Shown one piece after another: positions 23,086 to 35,292 of a stretch of DNA of 64,000 nucleotides. Both the position numbers and the translations under genes were made by a program. The stretch spans positions 37,847,031 to 37,911,030 of the forward strand of contig CM068370.1 of assembly GCA_034769895.1 (NCBI GenBank), read 5' to 3'. This DNA is from Magicicada septendecula. Lineage: Eukaryota > Arthropoda > Insecta > Hemiptera > Cicadidae. The number at the start of each line of letters is the position of its first letter. Positions within the stretch are counted from its first letter, which is position 1. The notes below the pieces were generated by a model that saw nothing but the letters and a program-made list of their open reading frames with translations, had not been told where the DNA came from and did no database searches.

Positions 23086-25390
23086 CATAAATTATTAATA
23101 TACTACCGTAGCTAAATACTATAGAGAATTTTTTTTTATTTATAGCAAATTTTTAATCTCTTCGTTGTGACGATTTCATTAATAAAAATATGTTAATTAA
23201 TTAAGTTGATAATATATAAGCGGAGAAATTTTAAATTCTTAATAAAATCTCACATTGTAAACTATATCTTATGGCAATCATTTAATAATAATAATATTTA
23301 ATATAAGTCTAATAATAAAATTAAAAGGGAATTGAATTGTACAGAAAGGGTAAAGCTTATTAATTATTCCTGCATAAACAGGAACTGACCAGAATTAACT
23401 TGTTTTCTGACCCCTAAATAAACTAAGTATTATTGTAAAGTTGTTATTATTTAAATAATTAAATAAGACCATTGTTACGTACTTTGATAACGTCTGCAAC
23501 TAAGAATATCACGATTTAATTATTTAATCAACCGTAGTCCTTTAATTAAAATTAGAAAAACGGAACTACTTTTATGTAGCCTAGTAATTGTCTTGAGATT
23601 ACTACGCTCCCCTTACCTATTTTCTGCCACTTGGAATGGAGCGCTCACGCCGTAAGCAGCGTAAAGCGTTGTTTCGCTACGTGTATATAAAAATGTGAAA
23701 ATCTTGATACAATGACTAGTTAAATAAGTAAAGTTGTGTGGTGATGACATCTCTCTATATTATAAAATAACGGACCATGTAAATAATACAGTATTACAAC
23801 CAAGAAGGTGATAGTAAACTAATCTATCATCATGTGAAGTGTATAACAGTGAAACAAACTTTCTATCTATGTGTTCTAACTACAAGAATTACTAAGAATA
23901 ACTACAGTCGCCTGAGATGAATGTACCACACCAGGGATGATTTCACATACTTCTAGAACTTCACCACCACAGTATGATAATGTAACGACTGAACTTCAAG
24001 AAACATCAGGAGGACCGAAGAACTAATTCTGCAGCAACTTCAGGAAACACACAGGTGACATGGAGGCTTGTCTTCCATGGTTAAGAGTTACAAAATTATA
24101 AACCCCAAAAGACAATTTAAATTATCATATTAAAGACTTTAAAAATTATGCTTTAAATGTAATAACATTAAAGACTTTAGAAAACTGACATTATAGGTAA
24201 CATGTAATCTAATATTTGTTGTTTTAGAAGATTAATAAAAAAAACCATTCTTCAAATGGTTAGAGTTTCAATATTGTACATGGCAAGGTGACCATTATTC
24301 ATTTAATATATTTGATCCCGGATCCGTGGAATTAATTAAAAAGGATGTACATCATATTTTGAGGCCCCTTTGCAAAGTAGTAATTTATATATTTAATCAT
24401 ATAGTAAACTATATTGTTTGAGAACTTTCAATAGAGAACTTAATCACCAAATGTAATAAAGAGATGTCATCTAAGTACCGAGTAAACTGAGTGCATAAAT
24501 CAACAGTCTTCCCTTCCTAATATCCTGGTATAAGAATTGTTTTTATTTGTTGTGATTATTTTCAGTGCTTCACAACGAAGGCAGCCTGTATAATTGGCAC
24601 ATCCAATTATTACTGGTTCCCTAAGTTATAACTCAAGAGAAGAGGTTATATCGTCTTACAAAAGATAAACCATTGAATGACGTACACATACATGATTTTA
24701 TGAGTTGTCCACTGACAGCTCTTCTTGTTATTGTCTATAGATTAAACACATACCCAAATACAATAATAAAAAAACTAAATGTCTAAACATGTAAACAACT
24801 AAACAAAAAGCCACTACCACTTGCTTCTGGCATAAACTGAGTACATTATTTCAATATATGAAACACTGAGCCTGTAACGCAGATATACCAGTTGACATGA
24901 ACACAAATGATACAGATATTACAGTACAGATAAAACGGACATTACATACAGATAACACGTTATTCGTTGAACTTGAAGGGTAGTTCTAACAATTTATATG
25001 TCTTTTTATTCTATTAGATGCCTTCGCTATTTTCCAACAAATTAATTGCTACGGGGTTTGATAGTATTCAAATTTAGATATATGTTTCCTGAAAAGAGCA
25101 GAATTTCTTCTCTTACAGTGGGGACTTTTAATTCTTGGCGTATAGAATGGTTGGTGACAAACCATGGAGCGTCGACTATTGATCTTGGAGTTTTGGACTG
25201 AAAGCGCTGTATATAATCCCTCTTTTGCTCGTACTAGCAGTATCTGAAAGTGAGTAGAGAATACGGCCAAAGGAAGAGCAGTTAAAAGTAGTCGAGATTT
25301 AAAAGAATGTAAGATGGAAAGTGTAGGCTGACACAGAAAGAGTTGGTGAGATATTGTAATTTTTCTTTTCTGTACTTCAGGGATTAGGCG
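21552..25390. other. No gene seen; (TA)n at 23048-23082
   Basis: AT-rich DNA. The only clear feature is a 35-bp (AT)n run at 23048-23082. A GC-richer patch around 23580-23690 holds no recognisable motif. Confidence 0.45.
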
Positions 25391-25530
25391 ATGTGCCTGT
25401 TCCGACTTCACGTTAACAGATCCATTTCTTTTTGGTCTTCCCACATCCCTTCTTCCAGAAGGCTTGAACTTGTTTACAATTACTGGTACTCTATCTTCAT
25501 CCATGCGACTTAAATGCTGTCTGCATTAGA
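25391..25530 (-). mobile_element. LINE C-terminal fragment
   Basis: The minus strand reads MDEDRVPVIVNKFKPSG and RRDVGRPKR, the conserved tail (KPxGxRxVGRPRKRW) of many insect LINE proteins. Only about 40 codons are recognisable; the frame that continues to 25049 has no LINE motif. Confidence 0.6.
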
Positions 25531-25844
25531 TGCTGTAATTACAGATTTAAATGAAGAGGAGAAAACAACACTGAAACGTCTACCTAAAATTAGACAAGTA
25601 TGGAAAGCATTATTTTATGACAGACCTAAATAGTCTGGCAAAAGTTACTCCTAAAGATTAGTAGTCACAAATATTGACAGATATTGTACATAATTATGTA
25701 TGGCGATTAATTATGTATGATACTGCAAAGTAGCCCATTACACGTGACGTCTGTTTGAGGTAAATATTAAGTTATCTGGAATCCAGTTCTGATTTCATTT
25801 GGTGGCAATGACTAGTTTGAGTTCAACCTGCAAGTACGAGTTTC

Positions 25845-26018
<174 letters not shown>

Positions 26019-26113
26019 CTGATCCGCGCGCACGTAAGAGACTGTGATCTCGTCTCTTCAAAGGTAGAAATTCTTCTGGTAAGACCGAAGCACCGAGTCT
26101 CTGTGGTTTCTAA

Positions 26114-26527
26114 ATGACTCAATTTATTTATTTAATGGACTATAGACGTTTATGTAAAAAAAAGAACCACTACAATGGAATACATAAAGAAAGAAAACGT
26201 TCCACTTCTTTGTGGACAGCTGCAACAATAGCGCAAACTATTCCATTTATATTTCTTTTATTATTGCTCTTTCTATTAATGTCTTTGTTTGTTGGTTGCA
26301 GAAGTAAGCGCCAGGTAATGATACAGAACCAACTTTATGCGAGTGGGTTTTTATTTCTTTCCTTAATTGCGCAAAATATTTTTGCTTCCAAACAAATCCT
26401 ACACACTGTTATTGCTGTTGTTCTACTCTTTGTGCTGTCTTATTCACTTTGGAGGAAGCAGCATACAGAAGTCAATAAAGTAGTGCAATACAAGGAAGTC
26501 CATCATATACACTCATCTCGACCTTAA
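26114..26527 (+). CDS. Hypothetical 137-residue membrane-like ORF
   Basis: An open frame of 137 codons just after the (TG)85 microsatellite. The first 35 residues are basic (KERKR). Two or three strongly hydrophobic segments follow, roughly residues 45-62 (FIFLLLLLFLLMSLFVG), 77-90 and 95-111 (TVIAVVLLFVLSY), then a polar tail. I recognise no family. There is no visible promoter, no Kozak preference and no second copy in the window. A hydrophobic frame can arise by chance in T-rich DNA, so this is weak. Confidence 0.2.
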   Translation: MTQFIYLMDYRRLCKKKNHYNGIHKERKRSTSLWTAATIAQTIPFIFLLLLLFLLMSLFVGCRSKRQVMIQNQLYASGFLFLSLIAQNIFASKQILHTVIAVVLLFVLSYSLWRKQHTEVNKVVQYKEVHHIHSSRP

Positions 26528-26639
26528 GAAAATTGAGTTACATAACACAAGGCTTATAAATAATTGTATAAATGCAAACAATGTAGATGTATACAGGAAG
26601 AATCTTGAATATCTCATTTGTCCTGAGGAGAATGGAGAG

Positions 26640-26730
26640 TTCAACCTTCAAGTTAGTCTCATTCCCTTCCCACAAAAACTAGTCCCCCCTCCCCCCCCAG
26701 GAGCAGCCCCTAGTTATGCCACTGGTCCTG
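26640..26730 (-). mobile_element. Terminal fragment of a DNA transposon (hAT-like)
   Basis: The minus strand begins CAGTGGCATAACTAGGGGCT near 26726 and runs into a G-tract. That is a terminal sequence commonly seen on hAT-like and related insect elements. No partner terminus was found nearby. Confidence 0.4.
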
Positions 26731-26799
26731 ATAAGAATATTTATTATTGTTATGGTTGTACAATGTTTACACATTATCCGGAACCAAAGATTACAGAAG

Positions 26800-27645
26800 T
26801 GATTGAATTCTCATCTTCCACTGCTACTTCTCCATCCAAAGATCTTCTTCAATTTCTTGTTCCCTTAATATAGTCTGAATTTCTTCTACCCAGGTGATAG
26901 GTAGTCTTCCTCTTTTCTTTCTTCCTGGTGGAGTCCATTCCATAACTCTTCTTGGCAATCTTTCCTAATCCATTCTTTTCGTTTGTTTGCCATTTTTTGT
27001 TTGGATAAAATCAACAATTGAGCTTTTCGAATTCATTCTGTCGTTAATGACTTTATTTCTAACTTTCTCAAGTCTGGATACTCTTGTCAAACGTCTCCAA
27101 AACTCCATCTCTGCTTTCATTAATTTTGTTCTTGTGTGTTTATTGGTATTCCAAACTTCTGAGCCGCAAGTCATGATACTTCTAACAACTGTTTTAAATG
27201 TTTTGGTTTTAGTTTCTGGTGTAATTTGCTTAATCCACAGGATTCCATTTAATGTAGATATCTTTCCCAAAATTAATTTTGGATTGTATTCCTTTGTCTT
27301 ATAATCTGGTCTTTGTCAAATTACTGGCTGTAATTTGCACCCCTAAATACTTTCTCTGTATATAAAATCTTCCCCATTCTTCCTCTAATATCAAGTCTTG
27401 TTGAACGTTACTTATTGCCATCTATTTTGTTTTATTGGTATTTACCTTTAGTCCCCATTTCTGATATTTCTATATCAATTTTCTAGTCATGTACTTTATG
27501 TCTTCAAAATACTGAGCCAAAAGTAACTGGTCATCAGCAAACTGTAATGAATAAACTGTATCACCATTAAGTGGAATTCCCATGTTCCTGCACATGTTTT
27601 TAAACGTGTTCCTGCATCCGTTTATAGGGAGCATTGAACATGATG
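26800..27645 (-). mobile_element. LINE relic with RT core to C-terminus
   Basis: Minus-strand order: MGIPLNGDTVYSLQFADDQL with the catalytic FADD box near 27560, WGLKVNTNKTK near 27450, YLGVQITASN near 27345 and LNGILWIKQITPETK near 27245. After these come FKTVVRSIMTCGSEVW near 27180 and EMEFWRRLTRVSRLEKVRN near 27090. A tail with RVMEWTPPGRKKRGRLP and TWVEEI lies near 26950-26880. The catalytic box retains the two aspartates. One frameshift near 27300 and a stop near 27485 disrupt the ORF. The endonuclease is missing. It is convergent-to-divergent with the plus-strand relic starting at about 27.7 kb. The family resembles the minus-strand relic at 54.1-55.1 kb (shared SLNGILWxx motif). Confidence 0.85.
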
Positions 27646-27699
27646 TACACGGAAGACAACTTGTAACCTATTAAATGTTAAAAGGTATGAATAAAAATG

Positions 27700-28720
27700 A
27701 AAATGATACAGAAATTTTAAACTTAATTTCCTAACATAAATGGATAGATTATTATAATGCTCTCTGCTGTAATGATGATGTGAAAGCAGACCACAGTAAC
27801 ACAGAAAACAACAACTATGTTACCTACATGGGAAACGTAATGACAGTGGACGAGCTTAAAGAAGCCCTTGGAAGAACTAAATCGAAAAGCAACAGGATAG
27901 GATGGACTGAACGCAGAATTATTTAAGTATAGGGGTGTCTTGCTGAAACTTTGATTATTACATTTAGGTTATATAATATGTTTGGAAAAAGGCAACTGCT
28001 AACTGCTTAAGTGGTGTCTATTTTTAAGAAATGAAAACGGAATTAGGTACTGTAATAGCTGCGGGAAAATACGTTTAGTTGAAACTGGATACACAATGTA
28101 TGGAAGGATCATAATCCACCGTCTACTGACTATTTCCGAGCATCGTTTTTGGAAGAACAAAACGGTTTCAAGAAGAGCAGATCTTGTACAGACAATGGTT
28201 TTAATATTACACATATTGAGAAGCACTGTGAGTTCAATAAAGAAACGCATGTAGCTTTCGTTGACATTGAGAAGGCCTTTATAGAGTAGATAGAAATTTG
28301 CTGTGGTAAGTATTAGAAGAACGGGGATCCTTACAATAACTTATAAGAACTATACAAGTTCTCGGAACAACTTATATAACGGAACAAGAATAGCTGTTAA
28401 ATATAATTGTAAATTATCTCAGCAAATATCTGTCCTTCCAAGTGTTAGACAAAGGTCCAATATATCACCTACTCTTTTTAACATTTATATTGACAATCTA
28501 GTACGGAAATGGAAAAATCTAGTCAACCCTGTCATTAAGATATGACGATATAGATATCTGAATATGTTGTTATTTGCTGACGACTTGTTTTTAATTCAAA
28601 ATATAGAATCTTCTTTACAAAAATCAGTTTTTAAGGTTCACCAGATTTGCAAACAATACAATACGAAAATCTCTACTTGCGGAAGAGCACTATTTTCTTT
28701 ACGACGAGAGTAGACGAATC
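27700..28720 (+). mobile_element. LINE relic, RT core region
   Basis: Plus-strand blocks in order: VDELKEALGRTKSKSNRIG near 27850 (the segment before RT motif 1), CGKIRLVETGYTMYGRII near 28075, RSCTDNGFNITHIEK-like near 28190 and FVDIEKAF near 28260. PSVRQRSNISPTLFNIYID near 28440-28500 and LLFADDLFLIQNIESSLQ near 28570 follow. Both catalytic motifs are identifiable, but there are at least four frameshifts or stops. Nothing downstream of about 28700 looks like its C-terminus. Confidence 0.8.
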
Positions 28721-29550
28721 TACAAGATGGTAATCTGAATGAACCCAGGGCAGATCTGTACGCTCTAAGGTAGTAGACCCACCACAGTCTTACCCTACAA
28801 GACGGTGATAATCTTCAATGGATTTACTGATACGCTTAAAAGCTTCTAAATAAAAAAAAACGAAGAACGGACACTCCTTCTAATCTGACGGATAAACCGT
28901 TGATGGCTTTTCTCTCGCATAACTGCTCCAGGTAATAATCGGTCGGAGTAATGAACAACTTCTATTCTTTGGGGTATTAATTCTCATATAAAACCTTTTG
29001 GGCTATGTAACCATTATGTTGAATGACAAAAACACTGAAAGAAGTGGGAAATCGTTGATCTGGCAGACGTATAAAATTGCTTGTAGAGCTGTGTGATATT
29101 TCAGAGCGTGAAAACTTTGAAATTACTGAACAGTCAAATTTGATTACCGGGTAGATAAGATTCGGTATGCTTTGGTACAAAGTAGTGTGTTTTTCTTAAT
29201 CTTAAAGTAATGTTCTTCATAACAGTTACTCAGTAGTGAGAGTTTTTGAACCTAAGTAGGATAATGAATAAGGAAAGGAAAGGACATTCGAAGTGATCAG
29301 TACGATCAAATATGATCGTTGTAGATCTTACTAAACCACTACGGGAAATAAACATATGTATGATAATAGAGACATAAATTCCATTACAACGAAGTAATAT
29401 TGATAATAAAATTTGGAATACAACCTGAGTTGAAAACATTAAAAGATGCTGCATCACAGAAATAAGTTATTTTGCATCTGCGACGATAGTACACGGGTAA
29501 CTGATGGGAATAATGACAGATGTTTCAATATTAGTTATGGAAGCAGCAAC
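28721..29550. other. No gene seen
   Basis: No recognisable motif; short frames on both strands only. Confidence 0.35.
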
Positions 29551-29551
29551 A

Positions 29552-29604
29552 TTAGTAGTAGTAGTAGTAGTAGTAGCAGTAGTGGTAGTAGTAGTAGTAG
29601 TAGT
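29552..29604 (+). repeat. (AGT)n microsatellite
   Basis: About 53 bp of AGT repeats with two interruptions. The overlapping frames on both strands are artefacts of the repeat. Confidence 0.95.
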
Positions 29605-29679
29605 GCAGGATTTACTACTAGGCCGACTAGACCGCGGGCTCAGAGGAGGCCGCAAGCGACAGACATTTTTTTTAACAAA

Positions 29680-29900
29680 ACTATTTTCTTGGATTTCGTT
29701 GTCCATGACGTGTCCGTTACTTAACTAAATACAACTATTACATTAACGACTCGGAACACAAAGATTCTTCAGAATCTCTGAAGAAGGTTTTTAAAAGTGA
29801 AAACCGGTTCAGGTTGTAAGGTAAAACTATAAGTTTTTACTCATAAAAAACTTTGTGTTCCGAGTCGTTAATGTAATAGTTGTATTTAGAAAAGTATTTT
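29680..29900 (+). mobile_element. Fold-back Penelope-like terminus
   Basis: Inverted arms of about 45 bp (29722-29766 and 29851-29895) share ATTACATTAACGACTCGG and AACACAAAG. The interior holds a CTGAAGA (29778) and GAAA (29799) pair and ACCGGTTCAGG. Arm, interior and the left flank (TTTCTTGGATTT, CATGACG, TCCGTT) all recur around the Penelope-like GIY-YIG relic at 58.77-59.93 kb, so this is the protein-less end of the same family. Confidence 0.7.
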
Positions 29901-30419
29901 TATAAAAGTAGGAGGCACGTTGATTTATTTAAGTATGATTTGTTGAAATTAAATTATCTTGTTTTGTTAACAATACAAATGGAAGACAGTTCTTATTTAA
30001 ATATTGCACGCTTATTTTTAAGACGTTGGCATCTTTGAAAACTAATCTGCGCATGCGAATTTTCTGTATGCTTTCCCCGACATTAATTCCATTAAGCTAC
30101 ATAGTCACTGAATATTAGTTTACCATTAGCTTGTTATATCTTTAGTCAAAGAATAAAAAAAAATCTAGACCTATTTTTTTAATTGTATAAAAATTTTAGT
30201 AAAAAAATTAATATTTTATGTTAAATTTATGAGTAAGCTTAGTTAAGTTACTCTACTTAAAAAATAAATCAATTGCTCAATTTTTTGGATTTTTCTTAGG
30301 ATTTTGAAAAAGTTTGCTAAATGAAAGCACGCTTTTTTATAGTAGCCTACTAGTTTTAAATTTGGTAGTTTTAATCTGACATCAAATTACTTCTGCAGTA
30401 GGCCTACATATATTACTTC
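29901..30419. other. No gene seen
   Basis: Strongly AT-rich. It may be the body of the DNA element whose terminus is annotated next, but no left terminus was found. Confidence 0.35.
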
Positions 30420-30496
30420 AAAGTCACAGCCGAAGAGGGGGGAGAGGGCCGCTCAGAAAATTTGGCCTAGGGCCTCAAAAATCTTAAATACGGCAC

Positions 30497-30498
<2 letters not shown>
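30420..30498 (-). mobile_element. hAT-like terminal fragment
   Basis: Ending at 30497, the minus strand reads CAGTGCCGTATTTAAGATTT, then TTGAGGCCC and G/C-rich sequence. This is a terminus found on many hAT-type elements. It abuts an (AGT)n microsatellite. The opposite terminus was not located. Confidence 0.45.

Positions 30499-30551
<53 letters not shown>
30498..30551 (+). repeat. (AGT)n microsatellite
   Basis: About 54 bp of AGT repeats directly after a hAT-like terminus. Confidence 0.95.
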
Positions 30552-31129
30552 GAAGAGGAAGAAGCGGATGATGATGAGGAATAGGAATTGTTATTCTGTA
30601 CTTATTGTAAACATTTTTTTGTAGTCACAGTAGACTACTACTGGCAGTCGTTGTGTTCCTCTGTGTGTCTTTATGAGTACCATAACGTCTTCAGTGCATG
30701 TAGGATATTATATATTAATATTACATATTACTCATGTATACTCATATAATGTATACACCTTATCCACTTGACCTGAGGGTACTCATTGTAATATGAGTGA
30801 AACGTTGCCTCATACAAGACATTTTTTGTGACGCGGTCCATACCGGAAGAAAACTTCAAAAACATAATGGACACCGGGCGCAGAAGCCTACGTGGGAATG
30901 TATAACATATTAAATTATACAATTGGCCCCGAAGGCTGATTTAGTATTCACAAAAGTGTCGGTTCACCAACGCGTGTTTTTAAAACATTTCGCAAAAGCG
31001 GCAACGTCAAATAATAAAAAAAGAGTAATTCCCTAATAAAATATGATTCAACAAAAGACTACGCTGAAGGTGGTTACCCACCTTCCAAGGTCATACTAGA
31101 GATGCAGTTATACCGAAGTGAGTGACCAG

Positions 31130-31790
31130 TATGGTTGGAAGGAGGTACTGGACGCCGGCTGGTGGGGGGAATATAGGTCTGTAGGACTTGATTGGACAGT
31201 AAAGTGGGTGGTGGAAGCCGCTGGAGGGGGATCGCACCACTGCTCGCAATGGCACAGTTTTCTACTAGATCAGTAGTGGATGTATGTGAATGACCTTATC
31301 ACAAGACAAACACCTGGCTTTTAGTAGTTTCTTAGTAGTTACTCGTTTTTCGCCGCACCACAGAAGACAGTGTAAACGTCTTTTTCTCGCCGATACTGAA
31401 AATATCTACGTCGGTCCGCTGTAATATCGAATTAAGTGTGTTTATTGAACAGTGATTTTTGTTTTGTTTTGAGAAATAATTTTTATGATTTTAATACATA
31501 GTGTTCAACAAGTGTTCGGTCGGTAAAACTTAATTATAAACAACTGTTTTATTAAAGTGAACTGTGAGTGTATAAAGATGTTAGTGACGTAAGAACGACC
31601 GTGTGAAATACAAGTGATCATTTCTTGTGAATTTTTCGTCGTCGAGACGAACTGTACTTGTGCGTACGAAAAGTATATAGCTGTACGCGTTAAGTTCAAC
31701 GACCTTCACAAGTACTGAACTTTATACAAGTGTTGAAGCTACCACGCTCCCGCAAATGGTTAAGTTTTGGATTCCTTTGCTCTAAAGGTA
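31130..31790 (+). other. Candidate 5' untranslated exon with splice donor
   Basis: This stretch is more complex in composition than its surroundings, with many CGs (CGTCGTCGAGACG, GTGCGTACG) and no transposon motif. It ends in AAAG|GTAAGA at 31784-31793, a near-consensus splice donor. A TCAGT initiator-like pentamer occurs at about 31270. An ATG at 31756 opens only a ten-codon frame before the donor, so if this is an exon it would be a 5' UTR. The long gene-poor sequence after it would fit a large first intron. All of this is inference; no coding exon is visible in the window. Confidence 0.25.
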
Positions 31791-32519
31791 AGACACTAGA
31801 AGCATCTAGTTACGTAACTTGTTTCTATTTACGTACATAAAGTCATTGACCAGGACGCCGTGTTACATACTCCCGCAGACGATGTCTGCCACTACTTGGT
31901 AGGCTTCTTGTGTACACAACGGGTTTTTCAGTATTAAATAGTCTCGCCTAATAGGCCTATATTGATATACTGTACTTTGTAATTATTAAGTTGAGCCAAT
32001 AAATTTTTTTTAGAATTATTTCAAAAATGTAGATCTTACTGGTGATAAATTTAGATACACATGTAGTTTATGTACACATGGACCCACACGCGCGCGAGCA
32101 CACACATTTCATGAACGGAGGCCTATACGTTTACCCAGATGTAGGCCTACTAATATTGAAATAACACTAACTTCTACATTATTTTAATATTGATTCTCGT
32201 TTTGACAAATGGAAAAGAATCATTTTTTGTAATTTTTTTTTTTAACAATCCAACCTAGCTTCATTAGTGTTTGAGTACGATATCAATTCTGATTATGGAC
32301 GGTCACAGTTTCATCGTAAAATTAATTTGTTTGTAATAATACACAATTTACGGTGTCATAGATATATAATATACAACCTAGACGTATTGTGGCTTTAAAA
32401 GTACGGGCAAATTAAATTAGTCTTACGAGGGTAAAGTGTTAAGTGTACATTTTTAACCAGTAGGCCCATGCTACATTTGAACAATAGACATATGCTATCA
32501 GTTTAACCATCTTTGTGTA
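31791..32519. other. No gene seen
   Basis: AT-rich sequence with several AGGCCTA words; possible intron if the upstream exon is real. Confidence 0.3.
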
Positions 32520-32524
32520 AACTT

Positions 32525-32770
32525 CTCAAATTCGTTTCTTAATAGGGCGTCAGAAATCTCATTCTTATTTTAAAATATCAGTACCAATATCAGGAAAGCC
32601 GGGCACAATTATTTTTCTAATATTATATTCAATCATTTTTGTTGTTAGATACTCAATTTCGTTTCTTAATAGGGCGTCAGAAATCTAATTCTTTTTTAAA
32701 AATATCAGTAGCAATATCGGGAAACCCGGACACAATTTTTTTTCTTAATATTATTCAATCTTTTTTTACG
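32525..32770 (+). repeat. Two-copy tandem duplication, period about 127 bp
   Basis: TTTCTTAATAGGGCGTCAG starts at about 32535 and again near 32662. Each copy is followed by a shared block with AATATCAGTA and CCGGACACAATT. A third, more diverged copy of the second half lies at 33905-33960. Confidence 0.8.
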
Positions 32771-32819
32771 AATAATAACTTTATAGTTACGGCCTAATTT
32801 AGTAAACACCGTACTACAT

Positions 32820-33000
32820 ACAAGAATTTAATTCTGTAATTTTACATAAACATTTTCTTTACATTTTCAATCTTAAAAAGTGTAAACAAGTTTGTAAAAC
32901 GTCGGTTGCTGTCATAAAATCGCCCAGACCGTTCCTTTAAAAAATGTTTTTTTTTTCTGACACGGGTGACTTTAACGCGGGATAGTTAACTGTGACTCGC
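32820..33000 (+). repeat. Local dispersed repeat, copy 1
   Basis: About 180 bp with AGAATTTAATTCTGTAATTT, GTAAACAAGT, GTTCCTTTAAAAAATG and GGGTGACTTTAACGCG in this order. Three further copies occur at 33.2, 34.0 and 40.5 kb, all on the same strand. No reading frame is shared by the copies. Confidence 0.8.
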
Positions 33001-33224
33001 ATATAATGCTTCGTATAGCCTGTATATAAAATACATTTCAAGGAACCACAAACCTACATAACGGCGTAGAGAATTGAACCAAAAATTTGACGTAAACAGT
33101 TGCACGTTAAACATCAATTTATTTATATTTAACTTTTAAACTTTTGTTATTTGATAATTTACTGTACATATATTTCATTTCAGTCACTTAAACTTTTGTG
33201 AAGACATTAACTTTATACTGCATC

Positions 33225-33410
33225 CAAGAATTTAGCTTTGTAATTTTTTTCTACGCATTTTTGTTAGATACTTTTAAATCTTACATAAAGTAAACAAGTC
33301 TGGAAAACTTTGGTATCTGTCTTGTTTTAATATCTCACTGAACGTTCCTTTAAAAAATGTTTCTTACTGACACAGGTGACTTTAACGCCGGTTAGAAAGA
33401 TGACTCGAAT
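33225..33410 (+). repeat. Local dispersed repeat, copy 2
   Basis: Shares AAGAATTTAGCTTTGTAATT, GTAAACAAGTCTGGAAAACT, ATCTCACTGAACGTTCC and AGGTGACTTTAACGCC with copies 1 and 3; it is closest to copy 3. Confidence 0.8.
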
Positions 33411-33899
33411 AATATTGTTCACACAAGATAGGTTGTCTGTTTTACTACCCACGAGGTTTTCGTAAAGACACTGATACTGTTATAGTTACACCAGCTTCAT
33501 GTGTAGTTTCATAACTTCATAAGTAAACGTAGAAAAGATTGCACATGCTTACAAACGTATATAAAATTGTACTCATATTTTCCTTAAAAATGTTAAAATT
33601 TTTTTTATTAAATACAGAATAAGTACAGAATACTTAATTGCAATAAGCATAGGGCATAGGCCTATTATAGGTTAACATTTTAGCTAAATTATTTGTTTAT
33701 TTCGGTAGTTAAACACCATAAGAGGGACAAAACTTGAGTTACAGTATAAATTTGTTGACTCTACTGTAAACATAAGGAAATTTTATTTTTCAGTTCTATT
33801 GGTTTTCAATTTTAACGAGAAGAATGTAATTTTAATAAACTAAGTGTAACTTCAATAAAAAAGTATGTCCTTGATATGTCTTAAATAATATATCCTTAT

Positions 33900-34190
33900 G
33901 TCCTTATTAAAATATCAATAACAGTAACGCGGAAGCCGGGCACAATTTTCTCCCAGTATTATTCTATCTTTCTTGCAAATAATAATTTTATACTGCATCT
34001 AAGAATTTAATTTTGTAATTTTTTCTACGCATTTTCTTTGCATTTTTAATCTTAAATAAAGTAAACAAGTCTGGAAGACTTTGGTTTCTGTCTTGTTTTA
34101 ATATCTCACTGATCGTTCCTTTAAAAAATGTTTCTTTCTGACACACGTGACTTTAACGCCCGGTAGAAACGGTGACTCGAATAGAATACT
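33900..34190 (+). repeat. Local dispersed repeat, copy 3 with upstream block
   Basis: Contains both the AATATCA...CCGGGCACAATT block (33905-33960) and the GTAAACAAGT...TGACTTTAACGCC block (34050-34165). That is the same order as 32.53-33.0 kb, which suggests a roughly 0.5-kb ancestral unit. Confidence 0.8.
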
Positions 34191-35290
34191 TCGTACTTAT
34201 AGTAAATATTGAACTAAATAAAAAATTATAATGTATGTGCAATAATTTGAAATTTGTATTATACAATATATTTGTACCTAAAAAAATTATTATTCTTACA
34301 AAGTTACCGGTAATATCTTATACAAATATTTTATGCGTCGTTTTATGAATGGACAAATATGATATAGGACTTCGTTATGGGTTATTTCCGAAGCACGGCT
34401 TATAGGTATGATTAGTTTATTTACAAAAAGAATGCCTGCGTATGGTCTCATGCGTACACAACGGAACGATATTCGTGTTAACCGACGAGTCATTTAATTT
34501 GTTTTATATAGCCTAATGGTTCTGTAAACCTTTGAGTTTTTTCTAACAATAGAGAAAAACATTATATTTACCATGCCAGAAGTAGCATATTCAGTTATCC
34601 CGAATAAAAGAGTAAAAGAGCCACGTATTATGCCCACCGTGGATTAGTTAGGGCGAGGAGGTGATTTGAGTTGGGTGAATCTAAATAGCGAAATATTACG
34701 TAGTTTATTTATCTCGTACAAAACCAAACACTTTTATTTACTATAATCTCACACTCTGATAATATCGAAATATGGATTACAATGTTGAAAGCAGCATTTC
34801 TAACTTTCCTTCAACCAAAATCAGATTTTCTGTCTATTCGCAAATTCTTCTGAAGTGTCGTTTATATCTGTTGTATTATCGTTTTCAACACTTAGGCCTA
34901 TCATAAACTTACTTTAATTTGATAAGCATTCTTGTGCCATATTTTACTTTAATATTTTTTATAATTTTACTTTGAAAGTGGTCACGTTATGTGATTGGTG
35001 GTCAATTATTTATCTACATCAATAACTTTGGAAGGGCACTAAGTTTGAGCGTCTAAAAAATCAGTTATATAAATGAAGCCTGACTGCCAACGAGTACGGT
35101 GCAACCTGTTTAAGATGCCTCTGCATGCAGTAGCCAAGCCACTTGTTGAACTCATAGTCTTCTAAATACGTAGGCCTATAATGTTTCTGCAGTGCAATCT
35201 CTATCCTTAATAAAGTTACGAATTCATAAAAACTTATGGAGGCTTACCTTATATCACGTAGCCTGTACACGTACTAACATATAATTGTAA
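34191..35290. other. No gene seen
   Basis: AT-rich; no motif. CGTGTTAACCGAC near 34470 resembles Tigger subterminal words but is isolated. Confidence 0.35.
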
Positions 35291-35292
35291 CA

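Noticed and set aside
25049-25390. Remainder of a 151-codon minus-strand frame
   Set aside because: Only the first 40 codons show a LINE motif; the rest has no recognisable feature.
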